Assembly: GCF_001440475.1 (NCBI RefSeq) | Contig: NZ_LLYB01000033.1 | Coordinates: 1-60,333 of the forward strand | DNA: 60,333 bases | Direction: 5' to 3' | Source of the DNA: Bradyrhizobium lablabi | GTDB lineage: Bacteria; Pseudomonadota; Alphaproteobacteria; Rhizobiales; Xanthobacteraceae | Part shown: piece by piece, positions 6,187-16,129 of the stretch | Layout of the letters: every line of letters begins with the position of its first letter | Position numbering within the stretch: position 1 is the stretch's first letter | Made by a program: the position numbers and the translations under genes | Notes under the pieces: model-generated | Database searches by the model: none | Told to the model about the DNA's origin: nothing | Seen by the model: only the letters and a program-made list of their open reading frames with translations

Positions 6187-9081
6187 TTATCCCTTCTTGC
6201 GCGGACCGCGCTCGGCAGGGGGCTCGCCGGGCGCGTCACCGGAAGGCGCTGCGTCGGATTTCCCCTTGCGGGATGTCGAATCCTTGATGCCCTGCATGTC
6301 GCGGGCCTCGCGAATGAGGCCGGGCATCTTGGCAAGGCTTCCGCCCTCGACGCCGATATCGGAAAGGATCGAGTCGATCAGTGGCGCCTGGACGCGATAA
6401 CGCAGCGCCGAATCGATCACCTCGTCGGTGGCGCTGCGGCCACCGCCACCGCCGCCGATGCCATTGCCGTTGAGGCCGTCGACACTGAGAATGCGGATGC
6501 CTTCGATCTTCTCCATCGGCTTGACGCTCTCGCGCACGATGCCCTCGATGCGGTCGAGCAGCTTGCGGCGGAACAGCGAGTAGCGCGCCTGGTCGGTGAG
6601 CACGTTCTCGGCTTCGTTGAGCAGCCGCTGTGCTTCGGCCTCGACCGCGGCGCGCACGCGCTCGGCCTCGGCCGCGATCCTGGTTTCTTCCGCCTGCTTC
6701 TCGGCGAGCAGCACTTCCACGGTCTTGCGCCGCTTGGCGATCTCGCTTTCGCGGGCGGTGACCACGCGCTCGGCCGCTTCCGTCGCGTGCACGCGGGCAT
6801 CCTCGGCCGCGACTTTGGCAGCGGATTCCTCCAGCGATTTCTGATAGAGGGCGATCGCCTTTTCCATCAGCGCTGTCTCGACGTCCTTTTCTCGACCAAC
6901 CTCTAACTTCCGCAGGTCGCGCTCGCGGCCTATCCGCGCTTCGTCGAGGCCTCGGTCGGAGGCGATGCGAGCCCGCTCGACTTCCTCGCGGGAGGCGATC
7001 TCGGCTTCCTGCAGCGCCTGGACGCGGGCGACTTCGAGTTGCTCGATCGCGCGGCGACGCGCCAGCCGCGCGGCTTCTAGCGCCTGTTCGCGCGTGACGT
7101 CGGTGGTCTCGACTTCCTTGCGCGCGTTGATCTCGGCCTGCTTGACCTGCCGGTCGGCATCGATCCGTTCGGAGCGTTTGGCGGCGAGCGCAATTACGCG
7201 CTCCTCGTCCGCGATCTCGACCGCTTTCTTCTGGTCGATGTTGAGCACCTCGCGGGTCTTCGATGAGGCGATGCGTTCGGCCTCCAGCGCCAGTTCGACC
7301 TCGACGCGCCGGCGTTCGATCGCGTCGCGCCGCTTGAGTTCGGCGGTCTCGATGGCCTCGGTGCGGTCGATTTCGAGCCCCCGCGTTTCCTTCTCGGCCC
7401 GGATGCGCTGAGCGGCCACCGTCTTTTCCTGGGAAATGCGGGCGGCCTCGATCGCCTCGCGCGAGGCGATGTCGGCTTCCTCGATGGCGCGGTTGCGCGC
7501 GATTTCGAGCGAGCGAACGCGCTCTTCCTGGGCGATGCGAGAGGCTTCGGTGGTCTCTCGCGCCGTGATCCCGGCGACTTCCAGCGCCTGATTGCGTTCG
7601 ATCTCCAGCTTGCGCGTGGTGTGCTCGGCGGCGATCCGCTCGGCTGCCAGCGTCCGTTCGCGGGCGATCCGTGCGGCTTCGACGGCCTTCTGCGCCTCGA
7701 TCTCCGCCTCCTGGATGGTGCGAACCTGCGCGATCTCCAGCGACCTTGTGCGCTCGTCGGAAGCGATGCGTTCGACATTGACGATCGTGGTCTGGGCGAT
7801 ACGGGCCTTTTCGGTTGCCTCGCGCGCAGCGATTTCAGCTTCCTCGACCGCACGGGTGCGCTCGATTTCGCGCCTGCGGGTTTCCTCCTCATTGGCGATC
7901 CGCGCGTCGGTGATGGCGCGATCCTGCTGGATGCGCGCCTTCTCGACCGCTTCGCGGGCCATGATCTCGGCTTCCTCGACCGATCGCGTGCGTTCGATGT
8001 CACGCTGGCGGACTTCGCGCTCGGAGGCGATGCGGGCGGTATCGACCGCGCGCTGATTGGCGATTTTTGCTTTCTCGATCTCCTCGCGCGCCAGCAGTTC
8101 CTTTTCCTCTACCGCGCGCGTCCTCTCGATCTCGCGGTGACGGGTCTCGCGTTCGGAAGCGATGCGGGCTTCGGCGATGGCAAGCTCATTGGCGATGCGG
8201 GCCTTCTCGATGGCCTCGCGGGCGGAAATCTGCGCCTGTTCGGCCTCGGTCTCGCGCAACGCGCGTTCGCGCGCCACTTCCGTGCGCTGCAGCGCCCGGC
8301 GCATCTCGATATCGCGTTCCTGTTCGAGGCGGGCGGTCTCGCTCTCGCGCTCGATTTCAAGTGCCTGGCGCTCGGCTTCGAGATTGCGGGAGCGGATCTT
8401 GATCATCGAATCCTGCTCGATGTCATTGCGCAGCTTGCGCCTGGCTTCGATGTCCTCCATCAGGCGGGTCAGACCCTCGGCGTCGAACCGGTTCGACGGG
8501 TTGAAATATTCCAGATCGGTTTGGTCGAGATCGGTTATGGCGACCGATTCAAGCTCGAGTCCGTTCTGGGCCAGCGCTTCGGCGGCGGCGGCCTTGACGC
8601 GGGCAACGTATTCGCCGCGCTGCTCATGCATCTGTTCCATGGTCATCTCCGCGGCGACCGAGCGGATCGCGGAGACGAACTTACCGGAGAGCAAAGCGTG
8701 CAACTGCTCGGGTTCGAGGGTGCGCCGTCCGAGCGTTGCGGCGGCAATCGCGACCGCCTCGCGGGTAGGCTGCACGCGGACGTAAAAGTCCGCCTCGATG
8801 TCGATCCGCATGCGGTCGCGGGTAATGACCGCGTCATGCTTGGCGCGCACGATGCCCATCGGCAGCACGTTCATGTTGACCGGCGTGTAGTCGTGAATGA
8901 ACGGCAGCACGAAGGCGCCGCCGTTGATCACGACGCGTTCGCCCAACAGACCAGTGCGGACGAAGGACACTTCCTTCGACGAGCGGTGGTAGAGCCAGTT
9001 CACGATATAGACGATGATGGCGATCACGACGATCGCAACGATCAGCCAGAGGATCAACTCGCCAACCAGAGTCCCCGACAT
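6187..9081 (-). CDS. Flotillin-type SPFH protein with extended hendecad coiled coil
   Basis: 964 residues, about twice the usual flotillin length. A hydrophobic N-terminal membrane segment (residues ~8-30, LILWLIVAIVVIAIIVYIV) is followed by an SPFH/band 7 domain (~35-200) with NMNVLPMGIVRAKHDAVIT. Residues ~210-800 form one long charged coiled coil rich in ARE, EKARIA and ERTRAVEEAEI. From residue 287 to 583 it is built of 44-residue units plus one 33-residue unit, all multiples of 11. The C-terminal ~120 residues include a Gly-rich stretch (GGGGGG) and a Lys/Pro-rich tail. Flotillins form ring-like membrane scaffolds that concentrate partner proteins. Being inside the Liv/Mo-hydroxylase cluster, 24 bases after the TIM-barrel gene, suggests it organises that enzyme at the membrane. 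Confidence 0.88.
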   Translation of the reverse strand: MSGTLVGELILWLIVAIVVIAIIVYIVNWLYHRSSKEVSFVRTGLLGERVVINGGAFVLPFIHDYTPVNMNVLPMGIVRAKHDAVITRDRMRIDIEADFYVRVQPTREAVAIAAATLGRRTLEPEQLHALLSGKFVSAIRSVAAEMTMEQMHEQRGEYVARVKAAAAEALAQNGLELESVAITDLDQTDLEYFNPSNRFDAEGLTRLMEDIEARRKLRNDIEQDSMIKIRSRNLEAERQALEIERESETARLEQERDIEMRRALQRTEVARERALRETEAEQAQISAREAIEKARIANELAIAEARIASERETRHREIERTRAVEEKELLAREEIEKAKIANQRAVDTARIASEREVRQRDIERTRSVEEAEIMAREAVEKARIQQDRAITDARIANEEETRRREIERTRAVEEAEIAAREATEKARIAQTTIVNVERIASDERTRSLEIAQVRTIQEAEIEAQKAVEAARIARERTLAAERIAAEHTTRKLEIERNQALEVAGITARETTEASRIAQEERVRSLEIARNRAIEEADIASREAIEAARISQEKTVAAQRIRAEKETRGLEIDRTEAIETAELKRRDAIERRRVEVELALEAERIASSKTREVLNIDQKKAVEIADEERVIALAAKRSERIDADRQVKQAEINARKEVETTDVTREQALEAARLARRRAIEQLEVARVQALQEAEIASREEVERARIASDRGLDEARIGRERDLRKLEVGREKDVETALMEKAIALYQKSLEESAAKVAAEDARVHATEAAERVVTARESEIAKRRKTVEVLLAEKQAEETRIAAEAERVRAAVEAEAQRLLNEAENVLTDQARYSLFRRKLLDRIEGIVRESVKPMEKIEGIRILSVDGLNGNGIGGGGGGRSATDEVIDSALRYRVQAPLIDSILSDIGVEGGSLAKMPGLIREARDMQGIKDSTSRKGKSDAAPSGDAPGEPPAERGPRKKG
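7333..8223 (-). repeat. Coding repeat: 132-nt units (44 residues) plus one 99-nt unit
   Basis: In the flotillin gene, residues 287-583 split into seven units starting AREAIEK, AREEIEK, AREAVEK, AREATEK, AQKAVEA, ARETTEA and SREAIEA. Six are 44 residues long and the sixth in order is 33. Each 44-residue unit itself falls into four 11-residue blocks, for example AREAIEKARIA then NELAIAEARIA. The units are diverged rather than identical, so this is an old expansion kept for its coiled-coil geometry, not a fresh tandem duplication. Confidence 0.8.
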
Positions 9082-9105
9082 CTTCTCCTCCCTTTGCCCT
9101 CGGCG

Positions 9106-9939
9106 TTACCGCGCGCCGATCGCCTTGAATTTACGAACCTGTTCCGTGAGCGCGCGCTCCACCGGCAGGCGCTCCATCGAGGAAGCGCCGTAGAAGCCGT
9201 GGCACTTGCGCGTATGTTTCATGATGAAGTCGGCATCATCTGGCTCGGCGATGGGCCCGCCATGAGCCAGCACCAGTATGTCCGGATTGACGCTGAGCGC
9301 CGCCGCCGCCCAGGTGTCGATCTGCTCCGGGCAGTCTTCGAGCTTGGGCGCGGTGTGCGCGCCGATCGCGCCGCCGGTGGTCAGGCCGAGGTGGCAGACG
9401 ATGATGTCGGCGCCCGCGATCGCCATCGCGGCGGCCTGGCTTTCGCTGAATACGTAGGGCGTCGTCAGCATGTCCTTGTCACGTGCCTTGGCGATCATGT
9501 CGATCTCCAGCGCGTAGGACATTCCAGTTTCCTCAAGGTTCGCGCGGAAGACGCCATCGATCAGCCCGACGGTCGGAAAATTCTGCACGCCGGCAAAGCC
9601 CAGCGCCTTGAGCTGATCGAGGAAGGCGTCCATGTCGCGGAATGGATCGGTGCCGTTGACACCGGCCAGCACCGGCGTCTTGGTGACGACCGGGAGCACC
9701 TCGCCGGCCATCTCCACCACGATCGCATTGGCGTCGCCGTAAGGCATCAGGCCTGCGAGAGAACCGCGGCCGGCCATGCGGTAGCGGCCGGAATTGTAGA
9801 TGACGATCAGGTCGACGCCGCCGGCCTCCTCGCATTTGGCCGATAGCCCGGTGCCGGCGCCGCCGCCGACGATCGGCTCGCCCCTGGCGGCCATGTTGCG
9901 GAACTTCTTCAGGATCGCTGAACGTTCGAACTTCGCCAT
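9106..9939 (-). CDS. TIM-barrel phosphoenolpyruvate hydrolase-family protein (Tm-1 C-terminal-domain-like)
   Basis: 277 residues from ATG 9939 (a GTG at 9945 overlaps the previous stop). The protein resembles the PEP_hydrolase/TIM-barrel family: [19 protein letters not shown] near the N-terminus, [56 protein letters not shown] and [11 protein letters not shown]. In the tomato virus-resistance protein Tm-1 this barrel is fused behind a UPF0261 domain; here the UPF0261 domain is the C-terminal part of the preceding gene. The bacterial function is not established. The gene is tightly coupled to the livF fusion upstream and lies 24 bases before the flotillin gene. Confidence 0.82.
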   Translation of the reverse strand: MAKFERSAILKKFRNMAARGEPIVGGGAGTGLSAKCEEAGGVDLIVIYNSGRYRMAGRGSLAGLMPYGDANAIVVEMAGEVLPVVTKTPVLAGVNGTDPFRDMDAFLDQLKALGFAGVQNFPTVGLIDGVFRANLEETGMSYALEIDMIAKARDKDMLTTPYVFSESQAAAMAIAGADIIVCHLGLTTGGAIGAHTAPKLEDCPEQIDTWAAAALSVNPDILVLAHGGPIAEPDDADFIMKHTRKCHGFYGASSMERLPVERALTEQVRKFKAIGAR

Positions 9940-9941
9940 GG

Positions 9942-12179
9942 TCACCTCGCGACTTTCCGACGTGTCCCCGGGCGTCCGATCAGAGGACGGAGCGCGCCAG
10001 CGATGGCGGATGCAAATTCGGGCTCGTTGATGTGGCGCTTGATGCGGATGAGTTGGCGATTGCCGGTCTGGCGCACGCTGCGTTCCAGCGCGGTGAACAG
10101 CGCGGCGTCGGCTTCCGGATCCCAGAACGGCTGTCCCGGTGCATCGAGTGCGGAGACGCCGCCTTCGGGGAGGAAGAATCGCACCGGCCCGTCCATCCGG
10201 TTGAGCCTGTCGCCGATCCAGCGCCCGATCCGGTCGTTCTCCTCCGGCGTGGTGCGCATCAAGGTCACCTGCGGATTGTGAACGTGGAATTTGCGCGCGC
10301 GGTAGCGTTCGGGAATCGTATCGGGCGCACCGAAATTGACCATGTCGAGCGCGCCGACCGAGCCGATGAAGGGGAGGCGGCTGCGAATGATCGCGCCAAA
10401 GCGATCGTCGGTCGCCGGGAATACGCCACCCATCAGGAGATCGCAGACCTCAGTCGTCGTGAGGTCGATCACCGCTGCGAGCATTCCGGAATCGACCAGC
10501 TTCTCCATCGAGCGGCCACCGACGCCGGTGGCGTGGAAGACCAGGCACTCGAAATCGTTGCGAAGATCGGCCGCGATCTTCTGCACGGCCGGCGTCGTCA
10601 CGCCGAACATGGTGATGCCAACCGCCGGCAGATCGGCCTGCCCCCTGCGCTCGTTCGCGGCTTGATTGTCGAGCCGCGCCTTCACCATGCCGGCAATGGC
10701 GTTGGCGCCGTTGGCGAGCACGGCGCGCGAGATCGAATTGAGGCCCTGCACGTCGGTGACCGAATACATCATTGTGATATCGGCAGGGCCCACATAGGGG
10801 CCGACATCTCCCGATGCGACCGACGAGATGATGAGCTTTGGCACGCCGACGGGAAGGGCTCGCATGCCGGGCGCGACCAGCGATGCGCCGCCGGAGCCGC
10901 CGGCCGAAATGATGCCCGCGATATTGCCCTGGCGGCGCAGCCAGTTGGCGAAGGCGTCCGCCATCGCGGAGACCGACGCGCCGCGATCGGCGCCGAACAC
11001 GCCCGACCCGCCGCGCCCATGATTGAGCGCGATTTCCTGGGCGGAGACGTCGCAGGTGGAAAGCTTGCCGCTGGTGGAGACGTCGATCAGCCGCGTCCGC
11101 AAACCCTGTCCGGCAATCACGTCGCGGATGAAACGCAACTCCTCGCCCTTGGTGTCGAGCGTTCCGACCACGAGAACGACGGGAGGGCCGGACGCGCTTT
11201 GGACGATGACGCCGGCCTGGCGCCTTTGCCGGGTGGCGTCTTCGATCCGCGTAACGCCCGCTGAAAGCGTGCGCGCTGCGGCCTCGATGCGCGCAATGGG
11301 GGCCGGCTGCGACCAGCGTGTCGGCAGCGTGGGATTGGAGATATAGATCCGGACTGGCGCCGTGCCTGGCGCGCGCGGCGGCACGGGACGCGCCTTGGCC
11401 TCGGCGCTGGCATCGGCGGCGTCGATTTCCGGGTCCGGCCCGGCATGGACGCCAACGACGCCGACGCCAAGCAGGCGTTGCTGCAGCTCGCGGTCGGCGG
11501 CCAGGCGCGCGGAGTCGATGATGCGGTTGACGCGGCCATTGACCATGATCGCCACATTTTTCGAGATCGCGGTGGCGACGCCGATATTCTGCTCGATCAC
11601 CAGCACCGACATGTCGCCGTCCTCGCCGAGCCGCACCAGCATGTCCTCGACCTGGGCGACGATGACGGGCGCAAGCCCTTCGGTCGGCTCGTCCATGATC
11701 AGAAGCTGTGGATTGGTCAGGAGCGCGCGCGAGATCGCCAGCATCTGCTGCTCGCCGCCGGAGAGCTGGCCGCCGCCATGGTCCTTGCGCTCGGCCAGAC
11801 GTGGAAATGTCTCGTAGATGCGGTCGATGGTCCAGGCGCCGCGCCGCATCCCGGCAGCTAACCGCAGATGCTCGTCGACGCTGAGCGACCGCCACAGCCG
11901 GCGTCCTTGCGGAACATAGCCGACACCGATCTGCGCAATCCGCGCCGGACTGAGACGGGTGATATCCTCGCCGCGCACGCGGACCGAACCGCCGCTCGCC
12001 CGCAGCAGGCCCATGATGGTCTTGCACAGCGTGGTCTTGCCCATGCCGTTGCGGCCGACCACCGAAAACACGCCGGAATCCAGCGTCAGGTCAACACCCT
12101 GCAGCGCATGCGAATGGCCGTAATAGACGTCGAGGCCGCGGACTTCGAGGGCGGGCGTGGAGCGGCGGACCTCACTCAT
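9942..12179 (-). CDS. LivF-type ABC ATPase fused to Tm-1-like (UPF0261) domain
   Basis: 745 residues from ATG 12179, which overlaps the livG stop by 8 bases. Residues ~1-245 are a complete branched-chain amino acid-type ABC ATPase: Walker [10 protein letters not shown], signature LSGGEQQM, Walker [14 protein letters not shown]. After a ~100-residue linker, residues ~330-735 match the Tm-1-like ATP-binding (UPF0261) family: [76 protein letters not shown]. Normal LivF is ~235 residues, so this is a true in-frame fusion with both parts intact. The next gene encodes the TIM-barrel partner found in plant Tm-1. The fusion physically links import to a metabolic or sensing domain of unknown function. 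Confidence 0.9.
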   Translation of the reverse strand: MSEVRRSTPALEVRGLDVYYGHSHALQGVDLTLDSGVFSVVGRNGMGKTTLCKTIMGLLRASGGSVRVRGEDITRLSPARIAQIGVGYVPQGRRLWRSLSVDEHLRLAAGMRRGAWTIDRIYETFPRLAERKDHGGGQLSGGEQQMLAISRALLTNPQLLIMDEPTEGLAPVIVAQVEDMLVRLGEDGDMSVLVIEQNIGVATAISKNVAIMVNGRVNRIIDSARLAADRELQQRLLGVGVVGVHAGPDPEIDAADASAEAKARPVPPRAPGTAPVRIYISNPTLPTRWSQPAPIARIEAAARTLSAGVTRIEDATRQRRQAGVIVQSASGPPVVLVVGTLDTKGEELRFIRDVIAGQGLRTRLIDVSTSGKLSTCDVSAQEIALNHGRGGSGVFGADRGASVSAMADAFANWLRRQGNIAGIISAGGSGGASLVAPGMRALPVGVPKLIISSVASGDVGPYVGPADITMMYSVTDVQGLNSISRAVLANGANAIAGMVKARLDNQAANERRGQADLPAVGITMFGVTTPAVQKIAADLRNDFECLVFHATGVGGRSMEKLVDSGMLAAVIDLTTTEVCDLLMGGVFPATDDRFGAIIRSRLPFIGSVGALDMVNFGAPDTIPERYRARKFHVHNPQVTLMRTTPEENDRIGRWIGDRLNRMDGPVRFFLPEGGVSALDAPGQPFWDPEADAALFTALERSVRQTGNRQLIRIKRHINEPEFASAIAGALRPLIGRPGTRRKVAR

Positions 12180-12954
12180 GGCCGGCCCCCAGATAGAGTT
12201 CCTGAACCTCGGGGTCGGCTTCGATCTCGTGAGGCAGTCCCTCTTTGAAAACACGGCCGTTGTGCATCATCGTGACGCTTTCGACGACGCGCAGCGCGAC
12301 GTCCATGTCGTGCTCGATGATGATGTAGCCGATATGGGCGGGCAGCGACGTCAGGATCTCGATCAGCTCGCGCCGTTCGGTGGGGGATAGTCCGGCGGCC
12401 GGCTCGTCGAACAGGATGAAGCGCGGGGCGCCGGCAAGCGCGAGCGCGATCTCGAGCTGCCGCTGCTGGCCATGTGCGAGCTCCGCGACCCGCTGCTCCC
12501 TGACCGATGTCAGATGCACGGCCTGGATCAGCGCTTCGGTCGCATGCATGAGCGCGTCGTTTGTGCCGGGGCGCAGCACCGAAAATCGCCCGCGGGAAAC
12601 GCCGCGGCAGGCAAGATAGACATTGTCCCGCACCGAGAGACCGGGGAATAGCGCCGAGATCTGGTAGGTGCGGCGCAAGCCGCGCCTGATCCGCTCATAA
12701 GGCGGGAAGTGGGTGATGTCCTCGCCGAAGAAGCGGATGGTGCCGGAGGACGGCGGAAAATCGCCGGTGACGCAATTGAACAGCGTGGTCTTGCCGGCGC
12801 CGTTGGAGCCGAGCACGGCGCGGCGCTCGCCCGGGCGAACCGTGATGGTGACGTCGGTGAGCGCCGCGAGCGCCCCGAACAGCCGCGTCACGCCGCGCAG
12901 TTCCAGCGCCGCGCCGGCCGCAACCGATGAAAAACGTGGCGCAGCGTTATCCAT
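12172..12954 (-). CDS. livG: Branched-chain-type ABC transporter ATPase LivG
   Basis: 260 residues, normal for LivG. Walker [14 protein letters not shown]-loop region [15 protein letters not shown], signature [14 protein letters not shown] (a divergent LSGGQ) and Walker [14 protein letters not shown] are visible, with the switch His in [11 protein letters not shown]. It overlaps the livM stop by 8 bases and the livF fusion start by 8 bases. It energises import by the LivHM permeases of this locus. The HAP class transports amino acids, amides, aromatic acids and other small organic compounds, so the name does not fix the substrate. Confidence 0.93.
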   Translation of the reverse strand: MDNAAPRFSSVAAGAALELRGVTRLFGALAALTDVTITVRPGERRAVLGSNGAGKTTLFNCVTGDFPPSSGTIRFFGEDITHFPPYERIRRGLRRTYQISALFPGLSVRDNVYLACRGVSRGRFSVLRPGTNDALMHATEALIQAVHLTSVREQRVAELAHGQQRQLEIALALAGAPRFILFDEPAAGLSPTERRELIEILTSLPAHIGYIIIEHDMDVALRVVESVTMMHNGRVFKEGLPHEIEADPEVQELYLGAGHE

Positions 12955-14029
12955 GCGGCTTCCCTCCGCTTGGACGCGCGCCGGTGGCCGCAGCGCGGCG
13001 GCGCCAGCGCTCCCACAGTCCGATCACGCCGTCCGACGACCAGAACACGATCGCGAGGAAGCCGAGACCGATCAGCAGCCGGAAGCGATTGCCGTCGAGC
13101 CCGAACTTGACCAGCAGATCGAGCGCGAAGGTGCGCAGGATGACGAAGATGAAGGCGCCGATGTAGGGGCCGACGGGACGGCTGATGCCGCCGACAACGG
13201 CGATAATCAGGATGTCGATGCAGGCGCCGACGCTCACCGAGCCGGGCGAGATCTGCCGGTAGTTCCAGACCTGCAGGACGCCGCCGAGCGCGGCGATGAA
13301 GGCCGCGAAGGCGTAGGCCGCGACGCGGTGCGCGTTGACATTGAAGCCGAGCGCCGCCATGCGGCGGGGATTGTCGCGCACGCCCTGCAGCGCGAGGCCG
13401 AACGGGGCGCGCGAGACATATTGAACCGCGAAATAGCAGAGTGCCGCGACACCCAGCGTGACGTAATAAAAGGGGATGTCGGAGCGCCAGTCGACGCCCC
13501 AGAATTTCGGCGTCGCGACCGTGTTGATGCCGGTATGTCCGCCGAAGATCGCCCAGTTCTGGTTGGTGAAGTAGTAAAAGGCCGCGCCGATCGCGAGCGT
13601 GATCATGATGGTGTAGATGCCCTCGGTGCGCACCGCGAGCGCACCGCCGAGCGTGCCGAAGGCGGTCGCGAGCAGCAGCGCCATCGGCGTTGCGAGCCAC
13701 CACGGCCAGCCGAGGCTGATATTGGTGTTGGCGCTCATGCCGAACACGGCGACCATATAGGCAGCAAAGCCGGCGACCGTGAGCTGCATCAGGCTGACCA
13801 TGCCGCCATAGCCGGCCAGGAACATCAGGCTGAGGGCGATGGTGCCGAGGATCAGCGTCGTGGCAAAGATCTCGATCAGGAAGAAGCCGTTGGCGATGAA
13901 CGGCATGATCAGGAGGATCACGGCGACCAGCCAGACCGCCGGCTTGTTGAATTCCGGCCACGCCAGCAGTATCGCGCGCGCCTTTGCCGGCTGACTGGTC
14001 TGAGGATGGGTGCTCTGGACCAACGACAT
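12947..14029 (-). CDS. livM: Branched-chain-type ABC transporter permease LivM
   Basis: 360 residues with about ten hydrophobic segments. Family features include FLAGYGGMVSLMQLTVAGFAA, ALAVRTEGIYTIMITLAIGA and the EAA-like loop ALQGVRDNPRRMAALGFNV that contacts the ATPases. The start follows the livH stop by one base, and the 3' end overlaps livG. It forms the membrane channel with LivH. Confidence 0.92.
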   Translation of the reverse strand: MSLVQSTHPQTSQPAKARAILLAWPEFNKPAVWLVAVILLIMPFIANGFFLIEIFATTLILGTIALSLMFLAGYGGMVSLMQLTVAGFAAYMVAVFGMSANTNISLGWPWWLATPMALLLATAFGTLGGALAVRTEGIYTIMITLAIGAAFYYFTNQNWAIFGGHTGINTVATPKFWGVDWRSDIPFYYVTLGVAALCYFAVQYVSRAPFGLALQGVRDNPRRMAALGFNVNAHRVAAYAFAAFIAALGGVLQVWNYRQISPGSVSVGACIDILIIAVVGGISRPVGPYIGAFIFVILRTFALDLLVKFGLDGNRFRLLIGLGFLAIVFWSSDGVIGLWERWRRRAAATGARPSGGKPHG

Positions 14030-14030
14030 G

Positions 14031-15041
14031 TCATCGCCTCGCCAACAGGCCCTGCGGCCGCAGCGCCAGCACCAGCACCATGATGAGGAAGGTCACCACG
14101 ATCGCGTAGGTCGGGATGTAGACCGAGCCGAGCTGCTCGGCGAGACCGATGATGACGGCGCCGAGCGCCGCACCCGGGATCGATCCCATGCCGCCGACGA
14201 TGACGACGACGAGGGAAGCCAGCAGAAAGCGGGTGTCCTCGCCGGGCGAGATCGACTGAAAGGTTCCGCCGACGACCCCCGCGATACCGGCAAGCCCGGC
14301 GCCGAGGGCGAACACGGCCACGAAAACGAGCTGAATGGGTACGCCGGTGGCGGCGAGCATGTCGCGATCATCGACGCCGGCGCGCACCATCATCCCGATG
14401 CGGGTCCGGTTGAGCGCCAGCCACATCGCGATGCCGATTATGACGGCGGCTGCGAAGATCACGAGCCGCACCAGCGGATAACGCAGATAGACGGCCTCGC
14501 CGGAGGATCTGACCGCGGTGGCCAGCGGCAATTCGATCGGGCCGACCAGCCAGCTCGGGGTCTGGATCTGGTAGAAGTCGCCGCCGAACGCCCACAGCAT
14601 CAGATCCGCAAACACGATCGAGAGCCCGATCGTGACCATGGTCTGGCGCAGATCCTGTCCCTCCATGCGGCGGAAGACCACGATTTGCAGCACGACGCCG
14701 ACCAGGGCGACACCGATAAACGCGACGATGAAGCCGAGGATCCAGGAGCCGGTCCAAACGCTGATGGCGTAGCCGATATAGCCGCCGAACAGATAGAGCG
14801 AGCCGTGCGCGAGATTGACGTTGCGCATCAGCCCGAAGATCAACGTGAATCCGCTCGCCACCAGGAAGTAGAGGCCGCCGAGCGTGATGCCGTTGAAGAC
14901 GGCGTTGAGAAAGACCCGCTTCCTGCCGAACGCCTCTTCGAGGCCGGGCGGCCAGACGGCAAGGATCAGCCACAGCAACACCGCGACCGCGATCAGAAGG
15001 ATCAGCGCCCATGCCGGATGGCGTTCGATGAATCTTGTCAC
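14031..15041 (-). CDS. livH: Branched-chain-type ABC transporter permease LivH
   Basis: 336 residues, polytopic. Recognisable LivH segments are FNGITLGGLYFLVASGFTLIFG, VNLAHGSLYLFGGYI and the C-terminal GGMGSIPGAALGAVIIGLAEQLG. It is the first gene of the transporter/enzyme run; 131 bases separate its start from the stop of the AraC-type regulator, and this gap is the likely promoter of the operon. No obvious operator was seen in it. Confidence 0.92.
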   Translation of the reverse strand: MTRFIERHPAWALILLIAVAVLLWLILAVWPPGLEEAFGRKRVFLNAVFNGITLGGLYFLVASGFTLIFGLMRNVNLAHGSLYLFGGYIGYAISVWTGSWILGFIVAFIGVALVGVVLQIVVFRRMEGQDLRQTMVTIGLSIVFADLMLWAFGGDFYQIQTPSWLVGPIELPLATAVRSSGEAVYLRYPLVRLVIFAAAVIIGIAMWLALNRTRIGMMVRAGVDDRDMLAATGVPIQLVFVAVFALGAGLAGIAGVVGGTFQSISPGEDTRFLLASLVVVIVGGMGSIPGAALGAVIIGLAEQLGSVYIPTYAIVVTFLIMVLVLALRPQGLLARR

Positions 15042-15172
15042 GGTAGCAGCGCGGCCGTCACCATGCCGTCCTCCCAGACGCCGCGGCCGTTTCGGCTCGC
15101 GTTTTGAGGACCATCCTAATGGGGCCGCGGAGCTTGCACTTGATTGTCAGTATCTTTTCGCGCGCTCTGCGC

Positions 15173-16000
15173 TCAGGGGCGCAAGACTTTGGCGGCGCGG
15201 CGGTATTCGGTCGGCGCCATCCCGACATTGGCGGCGAAGAAACGGGTGAAGCCGCTCTGGGAGGAGAAGCCGAGATCGAAGCCGATATCGGCGATCGGCA
15301 CCTCGGTCGCGACGAGTGCGTCCAGCGCCTGTTCCATGATCAGTGTATTGAGATAGAGGTTCGGGGTGACGCCGGTCTGGGTGCGGAACAGCCGGTAGAA
15401 GTGCGGGCGCGACAGCCCGGAGGCCCGCGCGATCGAATCCAGTTCGATCTCCGCGCCCGGGCTTTCCGACATCAGCTTGATGGATTTGCGGACGCGAAAG
15501 TCGGTGATGGCACTGGCGGTGCGCGTCTCCTGCACCGGCTCGGAACTCTGCCAGCTTTCCTCATAGCAACCGTCGATCAACTGCCTGAGTTCACTATCGA
15601 GGGTGCTTAGCGATGGTGCGCCGCAGACCAGCGCCGCGGTTCGCCGAATATGCCTGTCGAGGGCGACCGTGCGCTTGAAACAGGTGTGGCCGAACCGCAG
15701 GCCGTGAGCCCGTGCCGCGTCGGGGGCAAACCATTCGGCATTGACGTAGAGCACGAAGAAGATCGCGCCGTTCTCCACATCGGTTGGGACAAAATTGTGT
15801 GGTTCCCAGGGGTTGATGGCAACAATGGAATCTTCTGCAAGAAGCCATCGCTCATCGCACACATCAATGCGCGCCGGCGTTCCACCGACATGAAAAATCA
15901 GGTGCCCTTCGCGATGCGCATGCATGTTGAAGGGGCGGTTCAACTGATAGACCGTCGCGCGACCGAACCGGCCGTGGAAGACGGCGAGAGCCTTGCTCAT
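15173..16000 (-). CDS. AraC-family transcriptional regulator
   Basis: 275 residues from ATG 16000, chosen because GGGAGGGAAGG lies just upstream; the frame stays open to 16078 without a better start. The N-terminal half is a cupin-like ligand-binding domain (FNMHAHREGHLIFHVGG, INPWEPHNFVP). The C-terminal ~100 residues are the double helix-turn-helix domain: IELDSIARASGLSRPHFYRLFR, then VPIADIGFDLGFSSQSGFTRFF. It lies between the substrate-binding-protein gene and livH, so it is the likely activator of the catabolic locus, with the transported compound or a product as inducer. Confidence 0.9.
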   Translation of the reverse strand: MSKALAVFHGRFGRATVYQLNRPFNMHAHREGHLIFHVGGTPARIDVCDERWLLAEDSIVAINPWEPHNFVPTDVENGAIFFVLYVNAEWFAPDAARAHGLRFGHTCFKRTVALDRHIRRTAALVCGAPSLSTLDSELRQLIDGCYEESWQSSEPVQETRTASAITDFRVRKSIKLMSESPGAEIELDSIARASGLSRPHFYRLFRTQTGVTPNLYLNTLIMEQALDALVATEVPIADIGFDLGFSSQSGFTRFFAANVGMAPTEYRRAAKVLRP

Positions 16001-16088
16001 GCCTTCCCTCCCGCGGGATGTTCTTGTCTTTTGGAACCAGCGTTCAACATCCGCCGCGAGAATGCAAGGGAAGATCACGTCCAGGTTC

Positions 16089-16111
16089 GGGCCCCGGCGT
16101 CGCCGGAGCCC
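16089..16111. terminator. GC-rich hairpin between substrate-binding-protein gene and araC-type gene
   Basis: GGGCCCCGGCG and CGCCGGAGCCC pair over 11 positions with one mismatch, in the 129-base gap between two minus-strand genes. There is no clear T-run after it, so it could attenuate rather than fully stop transcription. That would fit high expression of the binding protein relative to downstream genes. Confidence 0.4.
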
Positions 16112-16129
16112 GTTCGCAAATGCGAAGAG

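Noticed and set aside
7621..9846. A 741-codon open frame on the plus strand opposite the flotillin gene
   Set aside because: It is a mirror of the charged, GC-biased coiled-coil codons and has no family features; the minus-strand flotillin explains the region.
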